DNA of 21,592 nt, taken from positions 1 to 21,592 of the IMG/VR virus record IMGVR_UViG_3300046007_006729; one strand, 5' to 3'. Each line of letters starts with the position of its first letter. Position 1 is the stretch's first letter. Shown piece by piece: positions 8,220 to 16,586 of the stretch. The DNA comes from a virus. The position numbers and the translations under genes are program-made. The notes beneath the pieces are model-generated. The model searched no databases. It worked only from the letters and a program-made list of their open reading frames with translations, and had not been told where the DNA came from.

Positions 8220-11200
8220 TAGAATTACAGAACGCGTATCTTCTAGAATAACATCTCAACTGCCCGAATTTGTCAGGGCGGATTATCCTACGTTTGTAAC
8301 ATTCTTAGAAAGATATTATGAATATCTTGAACAGGATACGTATGCTCAAGAATTAATTCAAAACGCAGCAAAATATCATGATGTAGATTCAACTATTGAT
8401 TCTTTAATTAATGTGTTTTTGCAAAACTATGGTCCTGGGCTACCTTTAGAAATAATTGCCAATAAAAAGGTAGTTATAAAATATCTTAGAGATTTCTTTA
8501 AATCTAAAGGCAATAATTTATCATTCAAATATCTATTTAAAATACTATATGGTGTAGATGTAGAAGTTCAAAAACCTTTTGATTATGTATTAAAACCTTC
8601 TGACGGTAACTGGAATGAGCCGAAGGTTATTAAATCTTATTTAGTAAGTGGCGATCCTTTTGTACTTAAAAACACTCAAATTAAAGGACAAACATCTACA
8701 GCCACTGCAACAGTTATTGAAGTATCATTACATAGAGATAATAATTTAGATGTTGTAGAATTATTACTTCAGCCTGGTAGTATAAATGGCAACTTTATAG
8801 TAGATGAATTGATTTTCGGAACAAAATTAATATCAAGAACTACTGTAGCAGATAAAAAATTAGCATATTCTTTTGAAGGTAACGATGAGGATTTCGTCAA
8901 ATTACTTTATACCACTTATTTTAAAAGAACAGGTGAAACAGCAGGTGTTAATTATTGGACAAATTTAATTGGCAATGGGTATACAACTAGACGTAAAGTG
9001 GAATTTGATACCTTTTTAGTTGGTGAACAGTCTGGTTGTTTTGTTAGACCTTATAGCGTTTTAACTAGCATAGTTATTAATAATGGTGGGTTTGGTTACA
9101 ACATAAACGATGATATTACTATAGATAGTAAAGGTTATGTAGGCAAAGGGATTGTTACTAAAATACATGACTCCGGTGATCTAAGTAATTATGGTGCTAT
9201 TCAAGAAGCTAAGCTAGTACATTTTTCACCAAAAGCTAATGGGTTTGCTGTACCAAATTATACACAACAAACATCTTTTAATATACCCTCTGGATTTTAT
9301 ATTCCGTCCGTATTAGCGAATCAATCCATCAATGTAAAAGCTTCCCCTTATTTTGCCTCTGGTAATGGAACATCTATTGATGATGCGAATATTCAAAATG
9401 CTTTAAATGCTGCAGGATCATTAGCGGTGACTATAGGTAGAGCTAATGTTTATATACCTAGCGGCACTTATATATTATCGGGATATTTAGATGTTCCATC
9501 TAATGTGACAGTATTTGGTGCTGGCCCTAGTACAATTTTGCGAAAACAAAGTAGTACAGCTAGAACTACTAATTTAGTTTTAAGAAATGTGACTAATTCA
9601 AATGTTGTTATTTCAGATTTAACAATAGAAGGTAATAAAGCATTTGCTAATACCACCAGTAATCCAGATGAAAATTATGGTATAGTTAATTACCTTGCCA
9701 ATAATAACATTTTTACGAATCTACTAATAGCAAATACTTACGGTATTGGATTAGGTATATCTGAAGGTTATAGGCATTTAATTAAAAATGTTACTGTAAC
9801 AGGCACTGGTATGACAGCGAATGATATATCAGAGGGATTTTGGACCGGATCATCGCCTTCAGGGAAAACTTCAGAAATATATTACATAAATTGTGAGGCA
9901 TACAATAATGATTTAGATGGACTACTTATAGGTGTAAGTAATGTATACATCTATGGTGGAAAGTTTTACAACAATGGTTTGATAACGTATCCAAGTTTAA
10001 TTAGTGGTGCTTTAGGCGCTGCGGGGATTTACGGTTATTATACAAACAATATAAGTAATATTTTTATTACAGAAGCCATATGTTATAATAATTCTGAATC
10101 AGGTATAGATTTACGAGCAAATAATATTACTATTACAAATTGTCGCTCGTTTAATAATGGGTTGACCGGTATAAGAATAGAAGGGTTTTCAAATCAAGTT
10201 AATATTTCTAATTGTTTTATCTATGATAACGGTGCTAATACTACAATAACTGTTAATCCTCAATATTGGAGCAAATCTGGTATAGCATTTGATGGAACTT
10301 CAAATCTAATTATTGTTGATAATGTAATAGGGGATACTAGACAAGGAAACACAAAGACACAAAAATATGGTATAGAGTTTATGAATGCAGGTAAAGAGCC
10401 GGGTGCATCAATCGTCAATTGGCCTGTATCAAAATTTGTGACAATTAGAAATAATTATATTGAAGGTAATAAAATTGCCGTTAGTAATATAGATCCCTCA
10501 GTATACACTTACGCAAATTTACAAAATTTAACTTATGTAGTGAATTCTATTCCTGATGCTGAAATTTATACTCCTAACGTAAAAATAAGAGGTTCATATT
10601 ATACTAGTGCTGCTAATATATTATATGCTACCTTAAGTTATGAGCATGGTTTGGAAATAGGCGATAATGTACTAGTAAGATTTACAGGGAATTCAAATAG
10701 TTATTTACAAGAAATACAAAGATTCGTAGGAGAAGAGTACAGTATATATCAAGTAAAAGATGTACCTTTTAGGAATAAATTCACTATTGACGTGGCTGGA
10801 CCCGCGATAGGAACTGTAGTTGTTTATGCAGATACTAATTTGATTACCTCGGATAATACTTTTTATACTGCAGATATAGCTACAAGCGGATCAACAACCA
10901 CATCTGGTTATTTGTTTATACTAAAATCTAAACAAGCTAACTTGTCATTAACTACAGGTATAGTTGGCACATATCTTGGCAAATGGAATAAGCAAGATAG
11001 TTTATTATCAGACCTAACTGTTGTACAAGGGAGAAGTAGGGGTGCTGCAGAATCAGATAGTGTCAAATATCAACCATTTTCATATACTGTAAGGACGGGA
11101 ATAGATTCTTCAGTGTGGGGAGATGTTACTAATAATTTATTACACCCTGCCGGTTTAGCTAGATTCTCAGATTATAGAAAAGAGACAGTGAAGGAAGCTG

Positions 11201-11235
11201 CAAAAAGTAGTAATGTCACTATAACAATATCCTAA
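8212..11235 (+). CDS. 7: Baseplate wedge gp7-like protein with inserted DUF4214-like module and pectate-lyase-type beta-helix
   Basis: 1007 residues. Residues about 1-215 have DYPTFVTFLERYYEYLEQ, DFFKSKGNNLSFKYLFKILY, and a YVLKPSDGNW segment. They match the C-terminal third of T4 gp7 as I recall it (FCEAYIQYLSDGYG, YSTKGIEASYKFLFKVLY). The end of that region reappears at about 955-995 as YQPFSYTVRTGIDSSVWGDV and NLLHPAGLARF (T4: SYYVMKIKS...W...VIRFVHPVGF). Between them lie a DUF4214-like module (about 222-274: LYTTYFKRTGETAGVNYW, TTRRKVEFDTFLVGE), a GFGYNINDDITI segment (about 294-305), and a right-handed beta-helix (about 364-783). The helix starts GNGTSIDDANIQNALNAAG, then YIPSGTYILSGYLDVPSNVT, as in pectate-lyase-3 tailspikes. 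Catalytic residues cannot be assigned. The T4 N-terminal two thirds of gp7 are absent. Gene position between 6 and 8 supports gp7. Confidence 0.82.
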   Translation: MINRITERVSSRITSQLPEFVRADYPTFVTFLERYYEYLEQDTYAQELIQNAAKYHDVDSTIDSLINVFLQNYGPGLPLEIIANKKVVIKYLRDFFKSKGNNLSFKYLFKILYGVDVEVQKPFDYVLKPSDGNWNEPKVIKSYLVSGDPFVLKNTQIKGQTSTATATVIEVSLHRDNNLDVVELLLQPGSINGNFIVDELIFGTKLISRTTVADKKLAYSFEGNDEDFVKLLYTTYFKRTGETAGVNYWTNLIGNGYTTRRKVEFDTFLVGEQSGCFVRPYSVLTSIVINNGGFGYNINDDITIDSKGYVGKGIVTKIHDSGDLSNYGAIQEAKLVHFSPKANGFAVPNYTQQTSFNIPSGFYIPSVLANQSINVKASPYFASGNGTSIDDANIQNALNAAGSLAVTIGRANVYIPSGTYILSGYLDVPSNVTVFGAGPSTILRKQSSTARTTNLVLRNVTNSNVVISDLTIEGNKAFANTTSNPDENYGIVNYLANNNIFTNLLIANTYGIGLGISEGYRHLIKNVTVTGTGMTANDISEGFWTGSSPSGKTSEIYYINCEAYNNDLDGLLIGVSNVYIYGGKFYNNGLITYPSLISGALGAAGIYGYYTNNISNIFITEAICYNNSESGIDLRANNITITNCRSFNNGLTGIRIEGFSNQVNISNCFIYDNGANTTITVNPQYWSKSGIAFDGTSNLIIVDNVIGDTRQGNTKTQKYGIEFMNAGKEPGASIVNWPVSKFVTIRNNYIEGNKIAVSNIDPSVYTYANLQNLTYVVNSIPDAEIYTPNVKIRGSYYTSAANILYATLSYEHGLEIGDNVLVRFTGNSNSYLQEIQRFVGEEYSIYQVKDVPFRNKFTIDVAGPAIGTVVVYADTNLITSDNTFYTADIATSGSTTTSGYLFILKSKQANLSLTTGIVGTYLGKWNKQDSLLSDLTVVQGRSRGAAESDSVKYQPFSYTVRTGIDSSVWGDVTNNLLHPAGLARFSDYRKETVKEAAKSSNVTITIS
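8875..9033 (+). other. DUF4214-like module inside the gp7-like protein
   Basis: Residues about 222-274. Key pattern: DFVKLLYTTYFKR, then G-V-N-Y-W, then G-x-TTRRKVE, then FLVGE. This is the DUF4214 signature (LY..yLgR..d..Gl.yW...l..G...r..v...fl...E). It interrupts the gp7-like sequence between DELIFGTKLISRTTV and the GFGYNINDD segment. Two related copies lie in the next gene. The function of DUF4214 is not established; it often occurs in secreted or surface proteins. Confidence 0.75.
9301..10560 (+). other. Pectate-lyase-type parallel beta-helix module in the gp7-like protein
   Basis: Residues about 364-783. It opens with a tailspike-like entry (GNGTSIDDANIQNALNAAG, VYIPSGTYILSGYLDVPS, VFGAGPSTIL). 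It continues with many short turns of the type NVVISDLTIEGN, IYYINCEAYNNDLDGLLIG, NITITNCRSFNNGLTGIRI and VTIRNNYIEGN. Such folds are typical of phage polysaccharide depolymerases and some lyases. I cannot name catalytic residues, so activity is inferred only from the fold type. Confidence 0.75.
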
Positions 11236-11241
11236 TAAATA
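11234..11241 (+). promoter_or_regulatory. Late-promoter-like AATAAATA between gp7-like and gp8-like genes
   Basis: AATAAATA matches seven of eight bases of the T4 late promoter element TATAAATA. It overlaps the TAA stop of the gp7-like gene and sits 12 bases before the gp8-like ATG. Similar octamers occur by chance inside genes here (for example near 12700 and 14490), so this is only a candidate. Confidence 0.3.
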
Positions 11242-11253
11242 TTTTAATTTAAC

Positions 11254-12933
11254 ATGACATCTAAAATTACCAATAAGTTAAGAGTCGCATCAGCGAAGAC
11301 TTTTATAGACCAGTTTCAGGTGTCCGCATCTAGTAATGTGCCACAGGATATTAATATAGCTGGTACATTCGTCGGGTCAAATACCGACTACGTAACTGAG
11401 CTATATGAATACTATTTAGGCAGAGTACCTGATTCTCCAGGCTTAACTTATTGGGTCAATGTTTTAAATTCAGGTGCTGCTACTAGAAGACAAATAGAAT
11501 TAGACCCTTTTTTACAGGGTGAAGGTAATGTTATAAGCACTTTATATGTATTCACTGGAAGGCCTAATCAATGGACTCGTGAATATATTGCAGATGCAAA
11601 TATTGCTGGAAGTTTTTCTGGATCGAATGTGGCATTTGTTACTCAATTATATAATACTTATTTCCTCAGATCTCCAGATGATGATGGTCTTAACTATTGG
11701 GCGAATATTATTATACAAGGTGGGGTTTCTACCAGAAGACAAGTCGAAACATCTAATTTTGTTATAGGTGAAGACATCTATACTTTTAGAGACACTGATA
11801 CATATGATTACAAATATTGGGATGAAATCATATCTCTTAAGAGGATACCTAACACAGGATTAAAATTAGTAGCTCCTAGATTTACTTGGACAGCTAACAC
11901 ATCTTATAGAATATACGATAGTGAAGATATTACACTTATTGGCAATGCCTTTTACGTTGTCAATTCGGCAAATAATGTTTTTAAATGTATTGCCAATAAT
12001 AGTTCAGTTTCAACTGTTGAACCTACATTGACAACTAATTATGTTGAACAATATGCTGACGGTTATAAATGGAAATATTTGTATACTATAGAAAGTGCTG
12101 ATCAAGTATTTTTAACCACAAACTATATGCCTATAGATTCAGAAGTAAGTGTTGTCGAAACAGCAGTGGATGGATCGATTGATCATTATGTGGTGAAGAA
12201 TACTGGTGCTAATTATGTAACTAATAGTACAATTACTGTTACGATAACAGGCGATGGCACTGGAGCAACTGCTACTGCTAACGTAGTTAATAATGTTATT
12301 GATAAAATTAATATTACTAATGCAGGATATGGATATAGATTCGCTAATGTTACTATAACTGATACTGCGGGTGGATCTGGGGCAAAGGTTGATGCGGTAA
12401 TTGGCCCGCAGGGTGGGCATGGTTATGATCCTAAAACAGAACTTGGCGCATTTTATGTTATGGCATATTCTAATATTCCATATGCTGAGGATAATTTTAT
12501 TCCTCACAATTATAGAAGAATAGGATTGATAAAAAATCCAATATTAAGAGGCGCTAATACTGTTGCCACTGTTTCCACAATAAATGGTAATTATTCATTA
12601 AATTTACTGAGCAATACTACAGTTTCATTCTTAAATGATGAATATGTAACTGGTAATATTACAGGTGCAAATGCTTATGTAATTTATGTATCGTCTGATA
12701 ATAAATATTTGAGATATATACAATCTCAGGATGCCACAAGCAATTCTAAGACGTTCCAAGTTGGAGAAAGAATAACTGGATCTGTATCCGGTGCTACTGG
12801 CATAGTATCAACACTTAATACACCATCCATATACCATGATAAGGGCGAAGTATTTTTTGTAGAAAATATTTACCCTGCTATAACAAGAAATGTTTCACAG
12901 ACTGAATCATTTAATTTAGTTATTAAATTTTAA
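11254..12933 (+). CDS. 8: Baseplate wedge subunit gp8-like, with two inserted DUF4214-like modules
   Basis: 559 residues against 334 in T4 gp8. Landmarks of gp8 in order: TSKITNKLRVASAKTFIDQF (2-21; T4 ...AIVTSKFRTEKMLNF), YVFTGRPNQWT (about 98-108; T4 ITFGRSEPW), an ADGYKWKYLYTIESAD segment then NYMPI (about 268-293; T4 GDGYVWEYLFEIPPD and EYIVVP), and a closing YPAITRNVSQTESFNLVIKF (T4 RPPIIMAMDQTEEINILFTF). Two DUF4214-like modules split the front: about 37-91 (YVTELYEYYLGRVPDSPGL, TYWVNVL, TRRQIEL) and about 117-172 (FVTQLYNTYFLRSPDDDGL, NYWANII, TRRQVET). Each is preceded by a NIAGxFxGSN segment. A further beta module at about 313-380 (DGTGATATANVVNNVIDKI, TNAGYGYRFANVTI) is common in phage tail proteins. 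gp8 forms a dimer in the T4 wedge. Start ATG follows an 18-base gap with no clear ribosome binding site. Confidence 0.88.
   Translation: MTSKITNKLRVASAKTFIDQFQVSASSNVPQDINIAGTFVGSNTDYVTELYEYYLGRVPDSPGLTYWVNVLNSGAATRRQIELDPFLQGEGNVISTLYVFTGRPNQWTREYIADANIAGSFSGSNVAFVTQLYNTYFLRSPDDDGLNYWANIIIQGGVSTRRQVETSNFVIGEDIYTFRDTDTYDYKYWDEIISLKRIPNTGLKLVAPRFTWTANTSYRIYDSEDITLIGNAFYVVNSANNVFKCIANNSSVSTVEPTLTTNYVEQYADGYKWKYLYTIESADQVFLTTNYMPIDSEVSVVETAVDGSIDHYVVKNTGANYVTNSTITVTITGDGTGATATANVVNNVIDKINITNAGYGYRFANVTITDTAGGSGAKVDAVIGPQGGHGYDPKTELGAFYVMAYSNIPYAEDNFIPHNYRRIGLIKNPILRGANTVATVSTINGNYSLNLLSNTTVSFLNDEYVTGNITGANAYVIYVSSDNKYLRYIQSQDATSNSKTFQVGERITGSVSGATGIVSTLNTPSIYHDKGEVFFVENIYPAITRNVSQTESFNLVIKF
11362..11525 (+). 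other. DUF4214-like module 1 in gp8-like protein
   Basis: Residues about 37-91, from GTFVGSN to LQGEG. Signature LYEYYLGR, PGLTYW, TRRQIEL, FLQGE. It lies between the gp8 N-terminal helix (FIDQF) and the YVFTGRPNQW motif. It is a diverged duplicate of the module at about 11602-11772: the protein pattern is shared but the DNA is largely different, so the duplication is not recent. Confidence 0.75.
11602..11772 (+). other. DUF4214-like module 2 in gp8-like protein
   Basis: Residues about 117-173, from GSFSGSN to VIGED. Signature LYNTYFLR, DGLNYW, TRRQVET, FVIGE. It follows the PNQW motif and precedes YDYKYWDEIISLKRI, where the gp8 sequence resumes. Confidence 0.75.
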
Positions 12934-12944
12934 AAAGATCTAAA

Positions 12945-15900
12945 ATGGCCGTTATAACTAATACATTTCCTTATTACGATGATTTTGATTCTTCTGATAA
13001 CTATCAGAGAATACTATTTAAACCAGGTGTTGCGGTTCAAGCCAGAGAGCTTACTCAACTACAAACTATTTTACAAAATCAAATAGAGACACTTGGTAAT
13101 TATGTGGTTGATGATGGTGTTGTTCTTCAAGGCGCGAATTTTACAGAAAACTATAATGCCAGATCTGTAAGAATTTCTAATACAACTCCTCTTACATCTG
13201 CAGTTCTTAATAAGTATGTAAGAGGGATTACATCCAACGTTGTGGGTAAAGTAGTTCAATTTATAGCCGCTGATTCTGGAACGGTTGGAGACCCACAAAC
13301 ACTTATTATTAATTGGACTGGGCAAGGAAATTCTGGTAGATCAAAGTTAGGTATTTTTAATCAAAATGAGGTATTGTATTTTTACAATACAGAAAATGCT
13401 GCAGCGTGTTCAACAGTTACAGCTACTGCAACAACTGCAAATACAGCAGCTAATGTAATTTATACATCTACGTGCAGTATACCTAAATTCTCCAAAACAG
13501 TTACTCTATCTTCAGCAACAACAGATATTTTAGCTGGAGATTATGTAAATCATCCTTCTCTAATTATTTCTAATGGTGACACTGGACTTTATGTTTCTAA
13601 AGTTGTGTCAAGTACCGAATTAGAATTGAACAAACCTAGCCCTGTTGAAATAACTGTATCGTCAGGAGTCGTAAGTTTTATCAGAGAAAATACCCAGTTA
13701 CCTTTATATGTACATGTAAATCCTGGTGTATTTTATAAGAATGGATTCTTCATTCAATCGCCGTCCGCTAATGTTTTAGTGGATAAGTATAATCAAACAC
13801 CGTATAAAAGTGTAGGTATTAATTTAGAATTCATTAATACTGGTTATGAAGATGATCCAGCACTACTTGACCCCGCAGTAGGTAGCACAAACTACTTTGC
13901 GCCAGGGGCGGATAGATTAAAGGCAAATGTAGAATATGTAACAGTATCTCTGGATACTGATAATCAACCTAATAGAGGATTGTATGATAATTATATTGCA
14001 GTAAAGAATTATTTAGGTGATAGATATAATCTAGTTAACAGACAGAATGTAGATAATCCTTTATCTAAAACACTTGCTGAAAGAACGTATTTAGAATCTG
14101 GAAATTATAATATTGAGGATTTAAATTTAGTCACACCTAGTTCTTTTAATGTTAATGATGCAAACGTTGAATATTCTACTGTAGGTGGAATGTATTTTGT
14201 TGGAGGTAATTTAGTAAAAGTTCCTTCACAAATAGTAAAAATAAGAAAAGGTAGAGATACTAAAGTAGCTACTGCCTCACAGATAGGAACAAGATTCGGT
14301 AATTATACTTTAGTTGAGGATTTTAGTAAATCTCAATTAAATCCAAGTAATGTAGATATCTATGCTAATGTTGAAATTCATGGTAATTACACTTTAACAA
14401 ATAGAATTGGTACAGCTACATTAAAGGCTGTAGAATATGATAGTGCAAAGTCATTAGGCAATAATAAGGTTTATAGATTATATTTCCATAGAATAAATAT
14501 GGAAACTAACACCTTTGCTAATGCTAGAAGTTTTACTGCCAACGTATCAGGGACATCTAATTTTTATTGTAATGTTAATAATCAAGCTCTATTATATGGC
14601 ACTGATGGTACTGTAATATATGATTCTCCAAACCAAAAAGGATACTTTGGTTTATTAAATAAAAGAATTGCAGGGGTTGACCCAAATACTTTAGATTTTT
14701 ATTATAGAACTACAATTAAAAATCAGGCATTTACTTCAGGAAATGCCGTTATTAATTTAACAGGAAACGAAACTTGGGTCGGTGATGTAGGTCCAGGTAG
14801 TATGCCAGGAAGCACGTTAAATACTAATTATGCTATGACAGTAACTACTTCTGGAGGTAGTACAGCATTAGGGCAATATTCATTAACTCCGTCTAAATTA
14901 CGTTTAAATTCTTCCACACAGTTAGAAATCGGCACACAAGATTCTGGGTTTAGTGGATCGGCAGATATTCTAGTAACTAAACGTGTACGAGGTTCAATAT
15001 CTTCGGTTAATTATAGAACTAAGACTTTAACTATAGGTACTGCTTTAGTGGATTTCACAAGAGCAGGAAATACCGGCAATACGTTCGTCACTTTAGGTAG
15101 AAGTGATGTTTATAAGATTTTATATGCAAACACTATTCCTTCTAATAATACACATGGTGGTATTTGGACATCAGGAACAACATATTATAAGGGAAACGTC
15201 GTAGCATACAATAATACTGGGTATTATTGTAATGTTACCACTACAATAGATACGTCTTTCCCAACTGCTAATTTTTCACCTTTAGCAACAGATTCTTTAT
15301 CAACCTATATATTGGATAATGGGCAAAAAGATAGTTTTTATGATCATGGGTCGGTATCTAATACTACATCTAAGTCAAATGTATTCTTCATTTTTAGTTA
15401 TTTCACTCATACTGGCACAGGGCCCATTGTAGCTAATACCTATTTAAATGCAGGTCTAGCATATAGTGGTATTCCTATTCATAAGACAGATGCTGGGAAT
15501 TATGTTACATTATCAGACGTGATAGATTTTAGACCACGTCGTGAGGATAGTAGTTCTAAGCATTTTGATGCTACTACTAGAAATTATAGATACAATATGC
15601 AACCGGCTATTACTCCGGCTAATATAGATGTGTATACATTAAGTACAGATTATAATTATTACTTGCCTAGAAGAGATGTTCTTGTATTAGATAAAAAGGG
15701 CAGAGTTTTCATCAAAGAAGGTATATCTTCTTTATCAGCACCAGCCCCAATTTTAAACTTGAATGATACTGAAGAAATAGTTTTGGGATATGCATCAGTT
15801 GCTCCTTACACTATGAATCGCAATGAGATTTCTATAAATCTAGTTCCAAGAAAACGTTACACTATGAGGGATATCGCTGATCTAGATGCTAGAATAGGGA

Positions 15901-16577
15901 ATCTGCAAGTTATCATTTCCAATTTAATAAAAGTTATTAACAATCAGTCGTTTAATACTATTACTGATGATAATAATAGTTTATACACAGTTTTAAGTAC
16001 AGTGACGGAAAGTTTTACAGGATTATCAGGAAGCACAGATTTAGATAAAACTAAAGGAACAATTGATACGTCTAAAGGAGCCTTAGGTTCAACTGTTCAA
16101 ACAGATAGTATTACATTTAAACTTGATAGTGTAGCATTACCCTCATCTATTGTTGAAACATCTAATACCATTTCTATGGCATATTCACAAGAAGCAATGA
16201 TTAAGTTTGTTGATGCTTCTACAGATGGTCCGATAGTTGTGAATCCTTTTGAACTTACTTCTCTGCAAGGCAGAGTAACCGTTACGCCTAAAGGAACAAC
16301 CTCGGTAAATAGAGTTATAACTAATGTTTATACCGGACCCAGCGATCAAAGAAACCAATTTGCTACATTAAACTATGATAATTTAGAACAATTAATTAGT
16401 GGGTCTACGACCTCTGTTGATGCGGTAAAAGCTACGTATAGTTCTTCATCGGATGCTGCTGCATATAAGCAAGCTCTTGAAGATGCTACAAGGGCAGTAT
16501 ATAGTAATCCAAATAATACTGTTAAAAATATCGATACAGGCATAATTGATCTTTGGATCAATTCAGACACTTTATAA
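12945..16577 (+). CDS. DUF4815-type baseplate/fibre protein, N-terminal part (gp9/gp10 position)
   Basis: 1210 residues. The start has FPYYDDFDSSDNYQRILFKP and GVAVQARELTQLQTILQNQI (to about residue 47), then ETLGNYVVDDGVVLQGAN, the DUF4815 signature of tail proteins in many T4-like marine phages. Later: LPLYVHVNPGVFYKNGFFI (about 248-266), GGMYFVGGNLVKV, a CBM5/12-like module (about 738-785: IWTSGTTYYKGNVVAYNNTG, then YYCNVTT), DNGQKDSFYDHGSV, YVTLSDVIDFRPRRE, and a YTMRDIADLDARIGNL heptad segment (about 972-987). The final part has IVVNPFEL (about 1094-1101). In related proteins I recall, the chain continues from there into the sequence that here is the next gene. The place after gene 8 matches T4 genes 9-10, so attachment of fibres or an outer wedge role is likely. 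The gap before the ATG is 11 bases. Confidence 0.78.
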   Translation: MAVITNTFPYYDDFDSSDNYQRILFKPGVAVQARELTQLQTILQNQIETLGNYVVDDGVVLQGANFTENYNARSVRISNTTPLTSAVLNKYVRGITSNVVGKVVQFIAADSGTVGDPQTLIINWTGQGNSGRSKLGIFNQNEVLYFYNTENAAACSTVTATATTANTAANVIYTSTCSIPKFSKTVTLSSATTDILAGDYVNHPSLIISNGDTGLYVSKVVSSTELELNKPSPVEITVSSGVVSFIRENTQLPLYVHVNPGVFYKNGFFIQSPSANVLVDKYNQTPYKSVGINLEFINTGYEDDPALLDPAVGSTNYFAPGADRLKANVEYVTVSLDTDNQPNRGLYDNYIAVKNYLGDRYNLVNRQNVDNPLSKTLAERTYLESGNYNIEDLNLVTPSSFNVNDANVEYSTVGGMYFVGGNLVKVPSQIVKIRKGRDTKVATASQIGTRFGNYTLVEDFSKSQLNPSNVDIYANVEIHGNYTLTNRIGTATLKAVEYDSAKSLGNNKVYRLYFHRINMETNTFANARSFTANVSGTSNFYCNVNNQALLYGTDGTVIYDSPNQKGYFGLLNKRIAGVDPNTLDFYYRTTIKNQAFTSGNAVINLTGNETWVGDVGPGSMPGSTLNTNYAMTVTTSGGSTALGQYSLTPSKLRLNSSTQLEIGTQDSGFSGSADILVTKRVRGSISSVNYRTKTLTIGTALVDFTRAGNTGNTFVTLGRSDVYKILYANTIPSNNTHGGIWTSGTTYYKGNVVAYNNTGYYCNVTTTIDTSFPTANFSPLATDSLSTYILDNGQKDSFYDHGSVSNTTSKSNVFFIFSYFTHTGTGPIVANTYLNAGLAYSGIPIHKTDAGNYVTLSDVIDFRPRREDSSSKHFDATTRNYRYNMQPAITPANIDVYTLSTDYNYYLPRRDVLVLDKKGRVFIKEGISSLSAPAPILNLNDTEEIVLGYASVAPYTMNRNEISINLVPRKRYTMRDIADLDARIGNLQVIISNLIKVINNQSFNTITDDNNSLYTVLSTVTESFTGLSGSTDLDKTKGTIDTSKGALGSTVQTDSITFKLDSVALPSSIVETSNTISMAYSQEAMIKFVDASTDGPIVVNPFELTSLQGRVTVTPKGTTSVNRVITNVYTGPSDQRNQFATLNYDNLEQLISGSTTSVDAVKATYSSSSDAAAYKQALEDATRAVYSNPNNTVKNIDTGIIDLWINSDTL
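15158..15300 (+). other. CBM5/12-like carbohydrate-binding module within the DUF4815-type protein
   Basis: Residues about 738-785: IWTSGTTYYKGNVVAYNNTG followed by YYCNVTT and, after a Pro-containing loop, FSPL. The spacing of Trp, Tyr-x-x-Gly-x-x-Val and Tyr-Tyr fits CBM5/12 modules that bind chitin-like or other glycans. It sits between SDVYKILYANT and TYILDNGQKDSF, which are adjacent or nearly so in related proteins as I recall them. Confidence 0.6.
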
Positions 16578-16580
16578 AGG
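16576..16580 (+). promoter_or_regulatory. Ribosome binding site for the second DUF4815-type gene
   Basis: AAAGG ends six bases before the ATG at 16587. It is one of the few recognisable Shine-Dalgarno-like sites in the window; most genes here rely on overlap with the previous stop. It supports independent initiation rather than read-through of the two TAA codons. Confidence 0.5.
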
Positions 16581-16586
16581 TAAGAA

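Noticed and set aside
11546-11767. Second + strand frame of 73 codons within the gp8-like gene
   Set aside because: Different frame across the second DUF4214-like module, no family pattern, no ribosome binding site.
12139-12507. Minus-strand open frame of 122 codons
   Set aside because: Lies inside the gp8-like gene, rich in Ser, Ile, Cys and Asn with no motif; the + strand frame has clear gp8 landmarks here.
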